Shown: one piece after another, positions 25,395 to 33,647 of the stretch
Numbering within the stretch: the first letter of the stretch is position 1
How the letters are laid out: the number at the start of each line of letters is the position of its first letter
Assembly: GCF_000828055.2 (NCBI RefSeq)
Contig: NZ_CP010523.2
Span: forward strand, 1,054,001 to 1,118,000
Source: Klebsiella variicola
GTDB taxonomy: Bacteria > Pseudomonadota > Gammaproteobacteria > Enterobacterales > Enterobacteriaceae
Length of the DNA stretch: 64,000 nucleotides
Direction of reading: 5' to 3'
Made by a program: the position numbers and the translations under genes
The notes under the pieces: model-generated
Databases searched by the model: none
What the model was told of the DNA's origin: nothing
What the model saw: only the letters and a program-made list of their open reading frames with translations

Positions 25395-26309
25395 CTACCG
25401 CTGCCCGTCCGCGGCGCCGGGCAGACGGGGCAGCCAGGCCGCGCCGCGCACGCCGCTGGCGTCGCCGAAGCGGGCCGGTTTGATCTGCGTGCGGCAGGTG
25501 TCGGAGAAGATCCACGGCACGATGGCGGCAGGCAGATCGCGATAGATCTGGCTGACGTTGGACAGACCGCCGCCCAGCACAATCACCTGCGGGTCGAGAA
25601 TATTGATCACCGACGCCAGGCTACGGGCAAAGGCATCGATAAAGTGTCGCCAGTGGGCCAGCGCGCGCGGATCGCCGTTTTGCGCCGCGGCGACAATGGC
25701 TTCCGCACGGGCTTGTTCCCCATAGCGGCGGGCGAAGCCGGTGCCGGAGAGAAAGCTTTCGATGCAGTTCGTTTTGCCGCAGTAGCAGGGCTGCGGCGGA
25801 CCATCGCGCTCAGGAGTATAGCCCGGCAGCGGATTATGCCCCCACTCCCCGGCGATAGCGTTGGGGCCGCTGAGCAGTTGTTGATGAACGGCGATCCCGC
25901 CGCCGCAGCCGGTACCGATAATCACCCCGAAGACGGTGGAGGCCCCGGCGCCGGCGCCATCCACCGCCTCCGAAAGGGTGAAGCAGTCGGCATCGTTTGC
26001 CATCCACACCGGCTGGCCAAGCTGCTGCATGATATCCCGGCGCAGATCGTGACCGTTGAGCACCAGGCAGTTGCAGTTTTTAATGCGCCCGCTTTGCGGA
26101 TCGATAGCCCCGGGCAGGCCGATCCCCAGGGTGAATGGCTGCGGGCTGACCGCGCGAATATCGGCAATCAGGGTCAGCAGCTGACGCATAAAGGCGTCAT
26201 AGCTCTCTTTGTGGGTCGGCCGGCGCAGGCGCTGGACGCATTCGCCTGCCGGGTCCAGCAGTACGGCTTCCATTTTGGTGCCGCCAATATCTATTCCAAG
26301 ATGTAACAT
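25395..26309 (-). CDS. ROK-family sugar kinase (Mak/fructokinase-like)
   Basis: 304 residues (MLHLGIDIGGTKMEAVLLDP). It shows the phosphate-binding DIGGTK, the catalytic-base region WMANDADCFTLSEAVDGAGAGA, the ATP loop VIIGTGCGGGIA and the ROK zinc motif GHNPLPG...CYCGKTNCIESFLSGTG. By eye it is closer to E. coli Mak (YajF, mannofructokinase) than to NagK. It would phosphorylate a hexose freed inside the cell; if the locus handles mannosides, mannose or fructose is plausible. It sits between the PTS genes and the LacI gene in one transcription unit. Confidence 0.9.
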   Translation of the reverse strand: MLHLGIDIGGTKMEAVLLDPAGECVQRLRRPTHKESYDAFMRQLLTLIADIRAVSPQPFTLGIGLPGAIDPQSGRIKNCNCLVLNGHDLRRDIMQQLGQPVWMANDADCFTLSEAVDGAGAGASTVFGVIIGTGCGGGIAVHQQLLSGPNAIAGEWGHNPLPGYTPERDGPPQPCYCGKTNCIESFLSGTGFARRYGEQARAEAIVAAAQNGDPRALAHWRHFIDAFARSLASVINILDPQVIVLGGGLSNVSQIYRDLPAAIVPWIFSDTCRTQIKPARFGDASGVRGAAWLPRLPGAADGQR

Positions 26310-26330
26310 AGTGACCTCGGGGAATCAGAC

Positions 26331-26351
26331 CCGGCCAGCGCGCCTGGCCGG
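26331..26351. terminator. Hairpin between PTS IIA and ROK kinase genes
   Basis: CCGGCCAG (26331-26338) and CTGGCCGG (26344-26351) form an eight-base stem with a five-base loop in the 50-bp gap. No U run; a possible attenuator or RNA-processing site within the operon. Confidence 0.4.
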
Positions 26352-26359
26352 GGAACGCG

Positions 26360-26674
26360 CTAGGCGTGAAGCGGTTGCGCGCGGTAAATCGCAATCAGTT
26401 CGGCAATCAGCTCTTTCGCCAGAATGGAGGTCATCAGGTGATCCTGAGCATGGACCATTACCAGCGTCATTTTGGTTTTTCCCTCGCCTTCGTCAGCTTC
26501 GATAAGCTGGGTCTGTACAAGGTGAGCTTCGCGGGAATAGTGCGCCGCTTCCTGCATTTTGGCGTCGGCGGTGGCGAAATCACCCGCTTTAGCGGCGTGC
26601 AGCGCTTCGTAGCACAGACTACGTGACTGGCCGGCGTTGATGATGATCCCCATCACCTGTTCTTCTAATTCCAT
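26360..26674 (-). CDS. PTS lactose/cellobiose-family IIA component
   Basis: 104 residues (MELEEQVMGIIINAGQSRSL), the all-helical ChbA/LacF-type IIA. The phosphorylated histidine is in LVMVHAQDHLMTS (around residue 80). It would pass phosphate from HPr to the IIB protein encoded upstream at 28344. Standard length for the family. Third gene of the unit after IIB and IIC. Confidence 0.94.
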   Translation of the reverse strand: MELEEQVMGIIINAGQSRSLCYEALHAAKAGDFATADAKMQEAAHYSREAHLVQTQLIEADEGEGKTKMTLVMVHAQDHLMTSILAKELIAELIAIYRAQPLHA

Positions 26675-26697
26675 GATTATCCTCTGAATCGTTAGCG

Positions 26698-28020
26698 TTA
26701 AGCGGTTTGCGCCGCGTTGTCAGCCTGGCCGACGGCGTTTTCACGCTCCTGGGCCAGCAGCTGTTTTTCGTAAGCTTTGAGAAATGGCAGGTACATCACC
26801 ATGGAGGTGGCCATACAAATGAGGCACAGGATCACCGGGCTAAAGCTCCAGTTCGCCGCCCACGAGGCGCCGATGGGCGCCGGCGTTGTCCACGGCGTCA
26901 TCGATACTACGCGGCTGACGAGATCCAGCTTCAGCGCAAAGTACGCCAGGGTCGCGTTGACCATCGGCACCAGCACGAACGGCAGGAAAAACAGTGGGTT
27001 CATGATGATCGGCGCGCCGAAGAGGATCGGTTCGTTAATATTGAATACCCCCGGCACGACCCCCATCCGGCCAATCGTCCGCAGATGCACGGCCTTGCTG
27101 CGCAGCAGCATCAGCGCCAGCGGCAGGGTGGAGCCGACGCCGCCGATCAGCAGATAGTGATCCCAGAAGCCCTGGACATAGATGTGCGGAATAGCGGTGC
27201 CTGCCGCCATGGCCGCCTGATTGACCGACAGGTTGGCCATCCAGAAGGGATTCATGATCCCGGTGACGATCAGCGCGCCGTGGATCCCGGCGAACCACAG
27301 CACCTGACAGACCAGCACTGACAACAGAATGGCCGGCAGTGTATCGGAAGCCGCGACCAGCGGTTTGACCAGCGACATGATCGCTTCCGGAATGATCATC
27401 CCCAGCTGAGCCTCGATAAACAGGTTCAGCGGATGCAGCGTCAGAATGATCGCCAGCACCGGGATCAGGATCTCGAACGAGCGCGCCACCCCGGCAGGCA
27501 CTTCCGGCGGCAGGCGAATGGTGATGTTATGCCGCTTGAGGAAGGCGTACAGCTCGGTGGAATAGATGGCCACCAGAATGGCGGTGAAGATCCCCTGGCC
27601 GGAGAAGTAGGCCGTAGAGATCTGGCCATCTTTCAGCGGCGCGGCCACCAGCAGAAACGACATCAGCGACAGCATCCCGGCGGTCAGCGAGTCCAGGTGA
27701 TGGTGCTTGGCGAGGCTGGCGGCGATCCCGACGGCAATGAACAGGGTCATCACCCCCATGCTGAAGTTGAACGGCAGCATCAGCGCATCGCGATGATCGA
27801 GCGAAAATTGCAGCCAGGCGCGGGCAAAGCCCCACGTCGTATCCGGAGAAAACGGCGGAAAGATAAATACCAGCAAAAACGAGCCGACGATCATAAAGGG
27901 CAGGGCGGTGATAAAACCGTCGCGGATCGAGGTCACGTATTTTTGCTGGCCGATCGCGCCGGCCAGCGGCGTGATCTGCCGTTCGATCACATCGATCAAT
28001 TTAGCGTACAGAGAGCTCAT
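26698..28020 (-). CDS. PTS lactose/cellobiose-family IIC permease
   Basis: 440 residues (MSSLYAKLIDVIERQITPLA) with about ten membrane helices and the ChbC/CelB signatures ALPFMIVGSFLLVFIFPPF, HGALIVTGIMNPFWMANL and GVFNINEPILFGAPIIMNP. The Glu in NINEPILFG is the conserved sugar-contacting residue of this superfamily. It imports and phosphorylates a beta-disaccharide together with the IIA and IIB of the same operon. Confidence 0.94.
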   Translation of the reverse strand: MSSLYAKLIDVIERQITPLAGAIGQQKYVTSIRDGFITALPFMIVGSFLLVFIFPPFSPDTTWGFARAWLQFSLDHRDALMLPFNFSMGVMTLFIAVGIAASLAKHHHLDSLTAGMLSLMSFLLVAAPLKDGQISTAYFSGQGIFTAILVAIYSTELYAFLKRHNITIRLPPEVPAGVARSFEILIPVLAIILTLHPLNLFIEAQLGMIIPEAIMSLVKPLVAASDTLPAILLSVLVCQVLWFAGIHGALIVTGIMNPFWMANLSVNQAAMAAGTAIPHIYVQGFWDHYLLIGGVGSTLPLALMLLRSKAVHLRTIGRMGVVPGVFNINEPILFGAPIIMNPLFFLPFVLVPMVNATLAYFALKLDLVSRVVSMTPWTTPAPIGASWAANWSFSPVILCLICMATSMVMYLPFLKAYEKQLLAQERENAVGQADNAAQTA

Positions 28021-28029
28021 GATCTTTCC

Positions 28030-28344
28030 TTAGTTCTTGTTTTCGATGAGGGAAAGGGCGAAATCAAGGACCGCGGCGCCTTTTTGCATGCCGTAGTCCA
28101 TCATATTGATGGGTTCGACGCGAATACCGTATTTATCCGCCTGTTTTTGCAGATCCTGCTGCATGTATTTCACCTGCGGCCCCAGCAGTACCACCTGATA
28201 ATGGCCAACCTGTTCGGCGAACTCCGCTACGCCATAGGCATTGATCTCTACCGGCAGGCCCCGCTGTTCGGCTTCGGCAATCATTTTTTTCATCAGCAGG
28301 CTGGTGGACATGCCTGCCGAACAACACAACATAATTTTTTTCAT
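28030..28344 (-). CDS. PTS lactose/cellobiose-family IIB component
   Basis: 104 residues (MKKIMLCCSAGMSTSLLMKK). The phosphocysteine is in the loop LCCSAGMSTS (residues 6-15), as in ChbB. It takes phosphate from IIA and gives it to the sugar bound by IIC. First gene of the leftward unit, starting about 57 bp from the operator palindrome at 28401. Confidence 0.95.
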   Translation of the reverse strand: MKKIMLCCSAGMSTSLLMKKMIAEAEQRGLPVEINAYGVAEFAEQVGHYQVVLLGPQVKYMQQDLQKQADKYGIRVEPINMMDYGMQKGAAVLDFALSLIENKN

Positions 28345-28400
28345 AAGTACCGCTCCTGATGAGGTTGGATGAGCGGACTATAGTCAAAATGGATGCATTA

Positions 28401-28416
28401 CGGAAAGCGCTTTCCG
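28401..28416. promoter_or_regulatory. LacI-type operator between PTS IIB and the second IIC
   Basis: CGGAAAGCGCTTTCCG is a perfect 16-bp palindrome with the central CG typical of LacI-family operators. It lies in the divergent promoter region and shares its 14-bp core with the site at 29952-29969. Confidence 0.88.
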
Positions 28417-28521
28417 TTTGTGGATTTATTAATTGTGACCATGATCACCTATGGCAGGCTTTCACTTTCCGGTGTTGTGGGCGATCATCCCGGCGAGACA
28501 ACCATTCGCAAAGGTAGGAGT

Positions 28522-29793
28522 ATGAACATTCAGTTAATGAATGTGGCCGTGGACATCATCGAGCAGCGGCTGGCGCCGCTGGCGAATGTTCTGACGCGCA
28601 ACAACCACATTACGGCGATGCGCGATAGCTTTGCGCTGGCGATGCCCTTTGTGATTGTTGGCAGCCTGTTGGTGCCCATTTTGTTTCCGCCCGTTTCCAT
28701 CGACGGCGCCTCGCGTTTCGGCCAGGTCTATTTGCTACTGCGGCCTATCCTGCTGCCGACCTTTCAGTTAACCATTGGCCTGGTGGCGCTGATTGTCGCC
28801 TTCGGCGCCAGCGCCAGTCTCGCCAAGCAGTACCGTCTGCCGGAACGGCTCTGCGGTTTAACCGGGTGTCTGGCTTTTCTGCTGTTTATCGGCTTTCGCG
28901 AGACTGCGGTGAGCAATGTTTATCTCGGCGGTATGGGGATATTTACCGCCCTGATATCCAGCACCTATTCCATTGAGATAATTCGCTTTTTTTACAAAAA
29001 AGGCTGGTGTATTCGCTTGCCTGATGAAGTGCCGCTGATGACCCGCAATGGCTTTCAACTGCTGATCCCGCTGCTGGTGGTGATGCTGTCGATAAGCGTG
29101 ATGAATGCCATACTGCTGCAGACCACCGGACGCATCGTACCGGAGTTGATCAGCGAAGCGGTGCGGCCGCTGGTGCTGGCGTCCGACACGCTGATGGCGG
29201 TACTTATCTCTTTATTTATCTGTAACTTACTCTGGTTTATCGGTATCCATGGCGCGCTGATCATCACCGGGATCATGAACCCCTTCTGGATGACCTATCT
29301 GTTTGAAAATCAGCAGGCGCTGGCGGCGGGTTCGCCAACGCTGCCGCATATTTATCTGCAGGGGTTCTGGGATTTTTACCTGCTGATCGGCGGTATTGGC
29401 TCCACTTTGCCGCTGGTGCTGATGGCGATGCGCAGCCGCTCGCGGCAGCTGAAAAGCGTGGCAAAAATTGGCCTGCTGCCGTCGCTGTTTAATATCAACG
29501 AGCCAATACTGTTTGGTTTTCCGGTAATCATGAACCCGGTTTTTTTACTGCCGTTTCTCTTTGTTCCGCTGATAAATGCCTGTATCGCATGGTATTTAAC
29601 TCAGCTGGGTATCCTCGACCGCGCGGTGGCGATGCTGCCATGGTCTATGCCTTCCCCGCTGGGGGCAGCATGGTCGGCGAACGGTAGCTGGAAAAATTTG
29701 TGCATGAGCCTGTTCGCGATGTTTAACGCCTGGATGCTCTATCGCCCCTTCTTCAAAGTGTACGAACGCCAGCTCGCGGAAACCGAACGCTGA
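28522..29793 (+). CDS. Second PTS lactose/cellobiose-family IIC permease
   Basis: 423 residues from the ATG at 28522 (MNIQLMNVAVDIIEQRLAPL), behind a GTAGGAG ribosome site. It has the same family signatures as the leftward IIC (FALAMPFVIVGSLLVPILFPP; HGALIITGIMNPFWMTYL; LFNINEPILFGFPVIMNP) but is clearly diverged and has no IIA or IIB of its own. It would have to share the IIA and IIB encoded divergently, perhaps giving a second substrate range. It reads toward the porin but is separated from it by 262 bp with its own operator. Confidence 0.92.
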   Translation: MNIQLMNVAVDIIEQRLAPLANVLTRNNHITAMRDSFALAMPFVIVGSLLVPILFPPVSIDGASRFGQVYLLLRPILLPTFQLTIGLVALIVAFGASASLAKQYRLPERLCGLTGCLAFLLFIGFRETAVSNVYLGGMGIFTALISSTYSIEIIRFFYKKGWCIRLPDEVPLMTRNGFQLLIPLLVVMLSISVMNAILLQTTGRIVPELISEAVRPLVLASDTLMAVLISLFICNLLWFIGIHGALIITGIMNPFWMTYLFENQQALAAGSPTLPHIYLQGFWDFYLLIGGIGSTLPLVLMAMRSRSRQLKSVAKIGLLPSLFNINEPILFGFPVIMNPVFLLPFLFVPLINACIAWYLTQLGILDRAVAMLPWSMPSPLGAAWSANGSWKNLCMSLFAMFNAWMLYRPFFKVYERQLAETER

Positions 29794-29951
29794 CCCCCTC
29801 GCCGTCGGCGGCTTATCCCCCGGCGGCACTCATTCACCTGCTCCTCCTTCCGCTCTGCTGCCGGCTCCCGGCGGCATTCTTGTTATTTTATGTGATCAGT
29901 CTCACGAATATATTCGTCGCGGAGCGAATTTTGTGAACCAGATAGGCAATT

Positions 29952-29969
29952 ATGGAAAGCGCTTTCCAT
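29952..29969. promoter_or_regulatory. LacI-type operator upstream of porin gene
   Basis: ATGGAAAGCGCTTTCCAT is a perfect 18-bp palindrome 87 bp before the porin start, with the same GGAAAGCGCTTTCC core as the site at 28401. The gap 29794-30055 otherwise holds no gene; a TGTGATCAGTCTCACG stretch at 29889-29904 resembles a CRP site. Confidence 0.88.
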
Positions 29970-30055
29970 TAACGGATGTACATTTCCATTTTTGATCCGT
30001 AAATTTCCCCTCCGTTATCGGTTCGTGTTAACAAACATAACGTGGGAAAAAAATA

Positions 30056-31393
30056 ATGATAAAGCTGAAACATTCAATACCTCTGGCTCTCCTCTCGCTG
30101 GCAGGGGCCAGCAGCCTGGCCTGCGCCGATCCGAAGTATGATTTTGCGCTGCATGGCTATATCCGCTCCGGGATCCTGGCGAACTCCGATGGCAACCGCG
30201 CGGACTCCGTCGGCCTGATGCCGGACGGTAAGTGGCGACTGGGCAACGAAGAAGACACCAAGATCGAACTGATCCCCACCGTGACGCTGACGGCGGACAG
30301 CGGCGTGGTGGCGAAAGTGCAGGCCAACCTCACTCATCAGTCGAAATGCACCTCCGACTGGAACTGTCAGGATGACGATGGCCATGACGTACAGTTTCGC
30401 GAAGGGTTCGCCGAGCTGAGCAATCTGGATTTTGCGCCGGAGATGACCTTCTGGGCCGGTAAGCGCTACAGCAGCTCCAACACCTCCAGCCATCAGTTCG
30501 ACTGGGAGTACATTCAGTACAACGGCACCGGCGGCGGCTTCGACAACATGGATCTCGGCTTCGCCCGCTTCGACGCCGGGGTGTACGCCTTTTCACCCAC
30601 CGATGAAACCAAAGCCTACCCGGTGGATAAGGGAGATCAGGGCTACCCGGATGACTATTCCCTCAACCTGTGGCTGAAAAAGATCGCGGGGACAGGCTTC
30701 GATCTGGAGCTGATCGGCCACCATATGAACCGTAACGAAAACCACCCGACTTCCGCCGAGAAGGGCTATGGCGTGACCGGTATTTATAACTTTGACGGTT
30801 TCTATGGTCTGACCGGAGGCTACTCCCGCCTTGCATTGCAGTACGGGAAAGGGCTGGCGGCGGGTGACTCACTGGGTAAAAACGGCTGGGGATGGGCCAA
30901 TCTGGAAAACACTCAGTCCTGGCGAGTGGTGCTTGATAGCGTGGCCTCGATGGGCGACCTGGAGATCTCGACCTTCGCTTTCTGGCAGAAAGATAAAAAC
31001 TACCGCTGGTGGACGGAAGATGACCATGGCTGGGGACGCTCGATGTGGGTCGCCGGTATCCGCCCTTATCATCAGATTACCCGCAACTTTGCCATGCAGT
31101 ACGAGCTGGGCTACGAATACCTGGATGACAAAAACTACAAAGGGGTAAACGGCAAAGGCAAAGGCGGCCTGACCAAAGTCACCGTTGCGCCAACGCTGAC
31201 CTTTGACTCCGGTTTCTGGGCACGCCCGCAGCTGCGCTTCTTCGTCACCTACGCGAAGTGGGATAAAGGTGTCTCCGATGCGCTGGACGGCAACTACAAC
31301 TGGGATACCAATACCATCACCGCCGGCGGGTATTCCCGCAGTGGCTCTACCGACACCGTTAACTTCGGCGTACAGGCCGAGGTCTGGTTCTAA
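30056..31393 (+). CDS. LamB-family carbohydrate porin
   Basis: 445 residues with a signal peptide (MIKLKHSIPLALLSLAGASS, cleavage near CADPK). The mature part matches maltoporin/BglH-type porins: FALHGYIRSGI start, RLGNEEDTKIEL, a cysteine-bridged loop (CTSDWNC), WAGKRYSS...SHQFDWEYIQYNGTGGGFDNMDLG, and a C-terminal Phe (NFGVQAEVWF). It would form an outer-membrane channel for oligosaccharides released by the neighbouring secreted glycanase. First gene of a porin-GH5-GH1 unit under the operator at 29952. Confidence 0.93.
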   Translation: MIKLKHSIPLALLSLAGASSLACADPKYDFALHGYIRSGILANSDGNRADSVGLMPDGKWRLGNEEDTKIELIPTVTLTADSGVVAKVQANLTHQSKCTSDWNCQDDDGHDVQFREGFAELSNLDFAPEMTFWAGKRYSSSNTSSHQFDWEYIQYNGTGGGFDNMDLGFARFDAGVYAFSPTDETKAYPVDKGDQGYPDDYSLNLWLKKIAGTGFDLELIGHHMNRNENHPTSAEKGYGVTGIYNFDGFYGLTGGYSRLALQYGKGLAAGDSLGKNGWGWANLENTQSWRVVLDSVASMGDLEISTFAFWQKDKNYRWWTEDDHGWGRSMWVAGIRPYHQITRNFAMQYELGYEYLDDKNYKGVNGKGKGGLTKVTVAPTLTFDSGFWARPQLRFFVTYAKWDKGVSDALDGNYNWDTNTITAGGYSRSGSTDTVNFGVQAEVWF

Positions 31394-31405
31394 GGAGAGA
31401 CAACG

Positions 31406-33598
31406 ATGAAGCCGATGAAAAACCTGCTGCTGATGGGGCTGCTGTCCGCGCTGGGGGCCGGCGGGGCGCTGGCCGCCGAGCGCTCGCACTTTACGCACTT
31501 TATCACTCGCGATGGCGCCGCCCTCAAGGACGGGGACAAGGTGTTTCGTTTCGCCGGGATCCACGCGCCGGAGCTGCACCGCATTGAAGACGACGCCCGT
31601 GGCCCCTGCAGAGCAGACCCGCGCGGCTGGGGACAATACTTTAAATGGCCAACGGCGCAGGAGCAGCAAAACTGGATCCAGGCGATGGTGCAAACCGGGG
31701 CGAAAGCCCAGCGCGTCTACGTGCTGTCGGTGCAGCAGGAATTTGATAAAGCCTGCGGGCGCGAGACCCATATTCTGGCGCCGGAAACGGCGGACGGCAT
31801 GCCGCGGCTGAATGAGAAAGCCATGCGGGTGTATGACAACATGATTGCCGAAGCGGATAAACAGGGATTGCGACTGATCCTGCCGTTTATTGACCACTGG
31901 TGGTGGTGGGGCGGGCGTGAGCAGCTGGCGGCGTTCTACCACGAAAAAGCGGAAGACTTTTATCGGACCGATAGCAAGACCTTCAAAGCCTATCTGGATG
32001 TGATCCGCCAGGTTATCACCCGGACAAATACTGTCACCGGCCGCGCCTATTATGATGAAAAGGCGATCATGGCCTGGGAAACCGGTAACGAGCTGGAGGA
32101 TACCAACGCCGATTTCCTGCATCAGACCGCGGCGTGGATTAAAAAATGGGCCCCTCATCAGCTGGTGGTAGATGGTACCTATAAGAAAATCAATTCCTTT
32201 GCGCTGACCGACCCCAATGTGGATATCGTCAGCAATCACTATTACACCAATGCCGATAATAACCATCCCGGGCAGGTGACGCAGGATCTGCGCGCCGTCG
32301 GCGGGCAAAAAGTCTATCTCGTCGGCGAGTTTGGCCTGCTGCCGGCGGATCAACTGAACGCCATTATGCAGTCGATCGTTCACAGCGACGTCAACGGGGC
32401 GCAAGCCGCCGGCGGGCTTATCTGGGGCTTCCGCGGCCATCGTCACGACGGCGGCTTCTACTGGCATAAGGAGTCGACCGGGCACTACAGTTACCACCTG
32501 CCGGGGTTTGCCAAAGAAGGCGAAGCGAACCAGGAGCAGGCGGTGGTCGATCTGGTGCGCACGGCCGCGGCGCAGATGGCCGGGCAGCAGACGATGGCGC
32601 CGCTGCCGAAGCCGGACGCGCCTTTGCTGCGCGAGACCACCTCGCCCTTCGCGATCAACTGGATGGGAGCCGCGGTGGGACGCAGCTACGATGTCGAACG
32701 CGCCGCCTCGCCGACCGGGCCGTGGACGGTGGTGGGCCGGGATATCTCCGATGGCGTTAACGAATGGAATCCGGAAACCATGGTTCTGTTCCGCGACGAT
32801 TATCGTCAGCTTCAGCTCGGGCATACGTATTACTACCGGGTGACGGCGAAAAACGAGAGCGGTCATTCGGCTCCTTCCAATGTGATTAGCGTGCAGCATA
32901 GCGAGGAGAATCAGCCGCCGGTTGTCACGCTGGAACCGGCCCTAACCACCACGCAGGACCAGGGCGTCGAGCTTACGGCCAGCTGGCAGGACGATGGCCT
33001 GCCGTCGCGAGAGGTTAAGGTGGGCTGGCAGCACGCCGGTGAGGGACAGGTGCATTTTTGCCATGCCGATCGGGCTCAAACCCGGGCCTGGTTTACGGCG
33101 CCAGGTACCTATGCGCTGACGTTCACGGCGGACGATGGGCTGCTGAAAAGCAGCAAAACCGTGACCGTGACGGTGGGCGAAGCGACGGGGAAAGCGCCAG
33201 CGGATTTTTGTCGTTATCAGGGCGAAGTTTATGGCGTGGCTGAGGGTCGGCTGACGGTGATGAAGAGTGATAAAGACGCGCTGACAGTTGGCGAGGACGG
33301 CTTCCTCGGCCCATTTGCCAACGAGGGGGATAAGATCAGCTGGCAGGTGCAGGCGCCGTGGAGCGGTCAGTTCCTGCTCAATGTAACCTTCAACGGCAAA
33401 TGGGGCGGTAAGCAGAACTCATTTGTCGTCAACGGGGGCGCTCCGCAGGCTGTGGCCTTCCCGCAGACGGATGAGCAGGGCCAGCAGTTGCGGATACCGG
33501 TGACGCTTAACGCGGGGACTAATCAGATTGACTTCGGCCGCATCGCCGGCGACTGGGGCTATATGTTCATTAAATCGATCGAAGTGGTCGCAGAGTAG
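31406..33598 (+). CDS. Secreted multidomain GH5-type glycanase (probable endo-beta-mannanase/glucanase)
   Basis: 730 residues with a signal peptide (MKPMKNLLLMGLLSALGAGG, cleavage near ALAAE). Residues about 25-390 form a clan-A TIM barrel: the acid/base Glu is probably E229 in WETGNELED and the nucleophile E308 in YLVGEFGLL, with HYYTNADN before it. This arrangement is most like the mannanase branch of GH5, though a glucanase is possible. A fibronectin-III-like domain (about 405-500), an Ig/PKD-like domain (about 505-590) and a C-terminal beta-sandwich resembling a carbohydrate-binding module (about 600-730) follow. It lies 12 bp after the porin gene. Confidence 0.85.
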   Translation: MKPMKNLLLMGLLSALGAGGALAAERSHFTHFITRDGAALKDGDKVFRFAGIHAPELHRIEDDARGPCRADPRGWGQYFKWPTAQEQQNWIQAMVQTGAKAQRVYVLSVQQEFDKACGRETHILAPETADGMPRLNEKAMRVYDNMIAEADKQGLRLILPFIDHWWWWGGREQLAAFYHEKAEDFYRTDSKTFKAYLDVIRQVITRTNTVTGRAYYDEKAIMAWETGNELEDTNADFLHQTAAWIKKWAPHQLVVDGTYKKINSFALTDPNVDIVSNHYYTNADNNHPGQVTQDLRAVGGQKVYLVGEFGLLPADQLNAIMQSIVHSDVNGAQAAGGLIWGFRGHRHDGGFYWHKESTGHYSYHLPGFAKEGEANQEQAVVDLVRTAAAQMAGQQTMAPLPKPDAPLLRETTSPFAINWMGAAVGRSYDVERAASPTGPWTVVGRDISDGVNEWNPETMVLFRDDYRQLQLGHTYYYRVTAKNESGHSAPSNVISVQHSEENQPPVVTLEPALTTTQDQGVELTASWQDDGLPSREVKVGWQHAGEGQVHFCHADRAQTRAWFTAPGTYALTFTADDGLLKSSKTVTVTVGEATGKAPADFCRYQGEVYGVAEGRLTVMKSDKDALTVGEDGFLGPFANEGDKISWQVQAPWSGQFLLNVTFNGKWGGKQNSFVVNGGAPQAVAFPQTDEQGQQLRIPVTLNAGTNQIDFGRIAGDWGYMFIKSIEVVAE

Positions 33599-33606
33599 TA
33601 CGTTCA

Positions 33607-33634
33607 GGCTGCGCCAGACGGGCGCAGCCTTTTT
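33607..33634 (+). terminator. Terminator/attenuator between GH5 and GH1 genes
   Basis: GGCTGCGCC (33607-33615) pairs with GGCGCAGCC (33621-33629), followed by TTTTT. It lies inside a 49-bp gap between two co-directional genes, so it may lower GH1 expression relative to the porin and glycanase. Confidence 0.85.
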
Positions 33635-33647
33635 CGAAGGAGAGGTT

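Noticed and set aside
30869..32899. A 676-codon open frame on the minus strand opposite the porin and GH5 genes
   Set aside because: Composition is His/Arg/Gly-rich in the manner of antisense frames in GC-rich genes; no domain or ribosome site; the plus strand carries clear genes.
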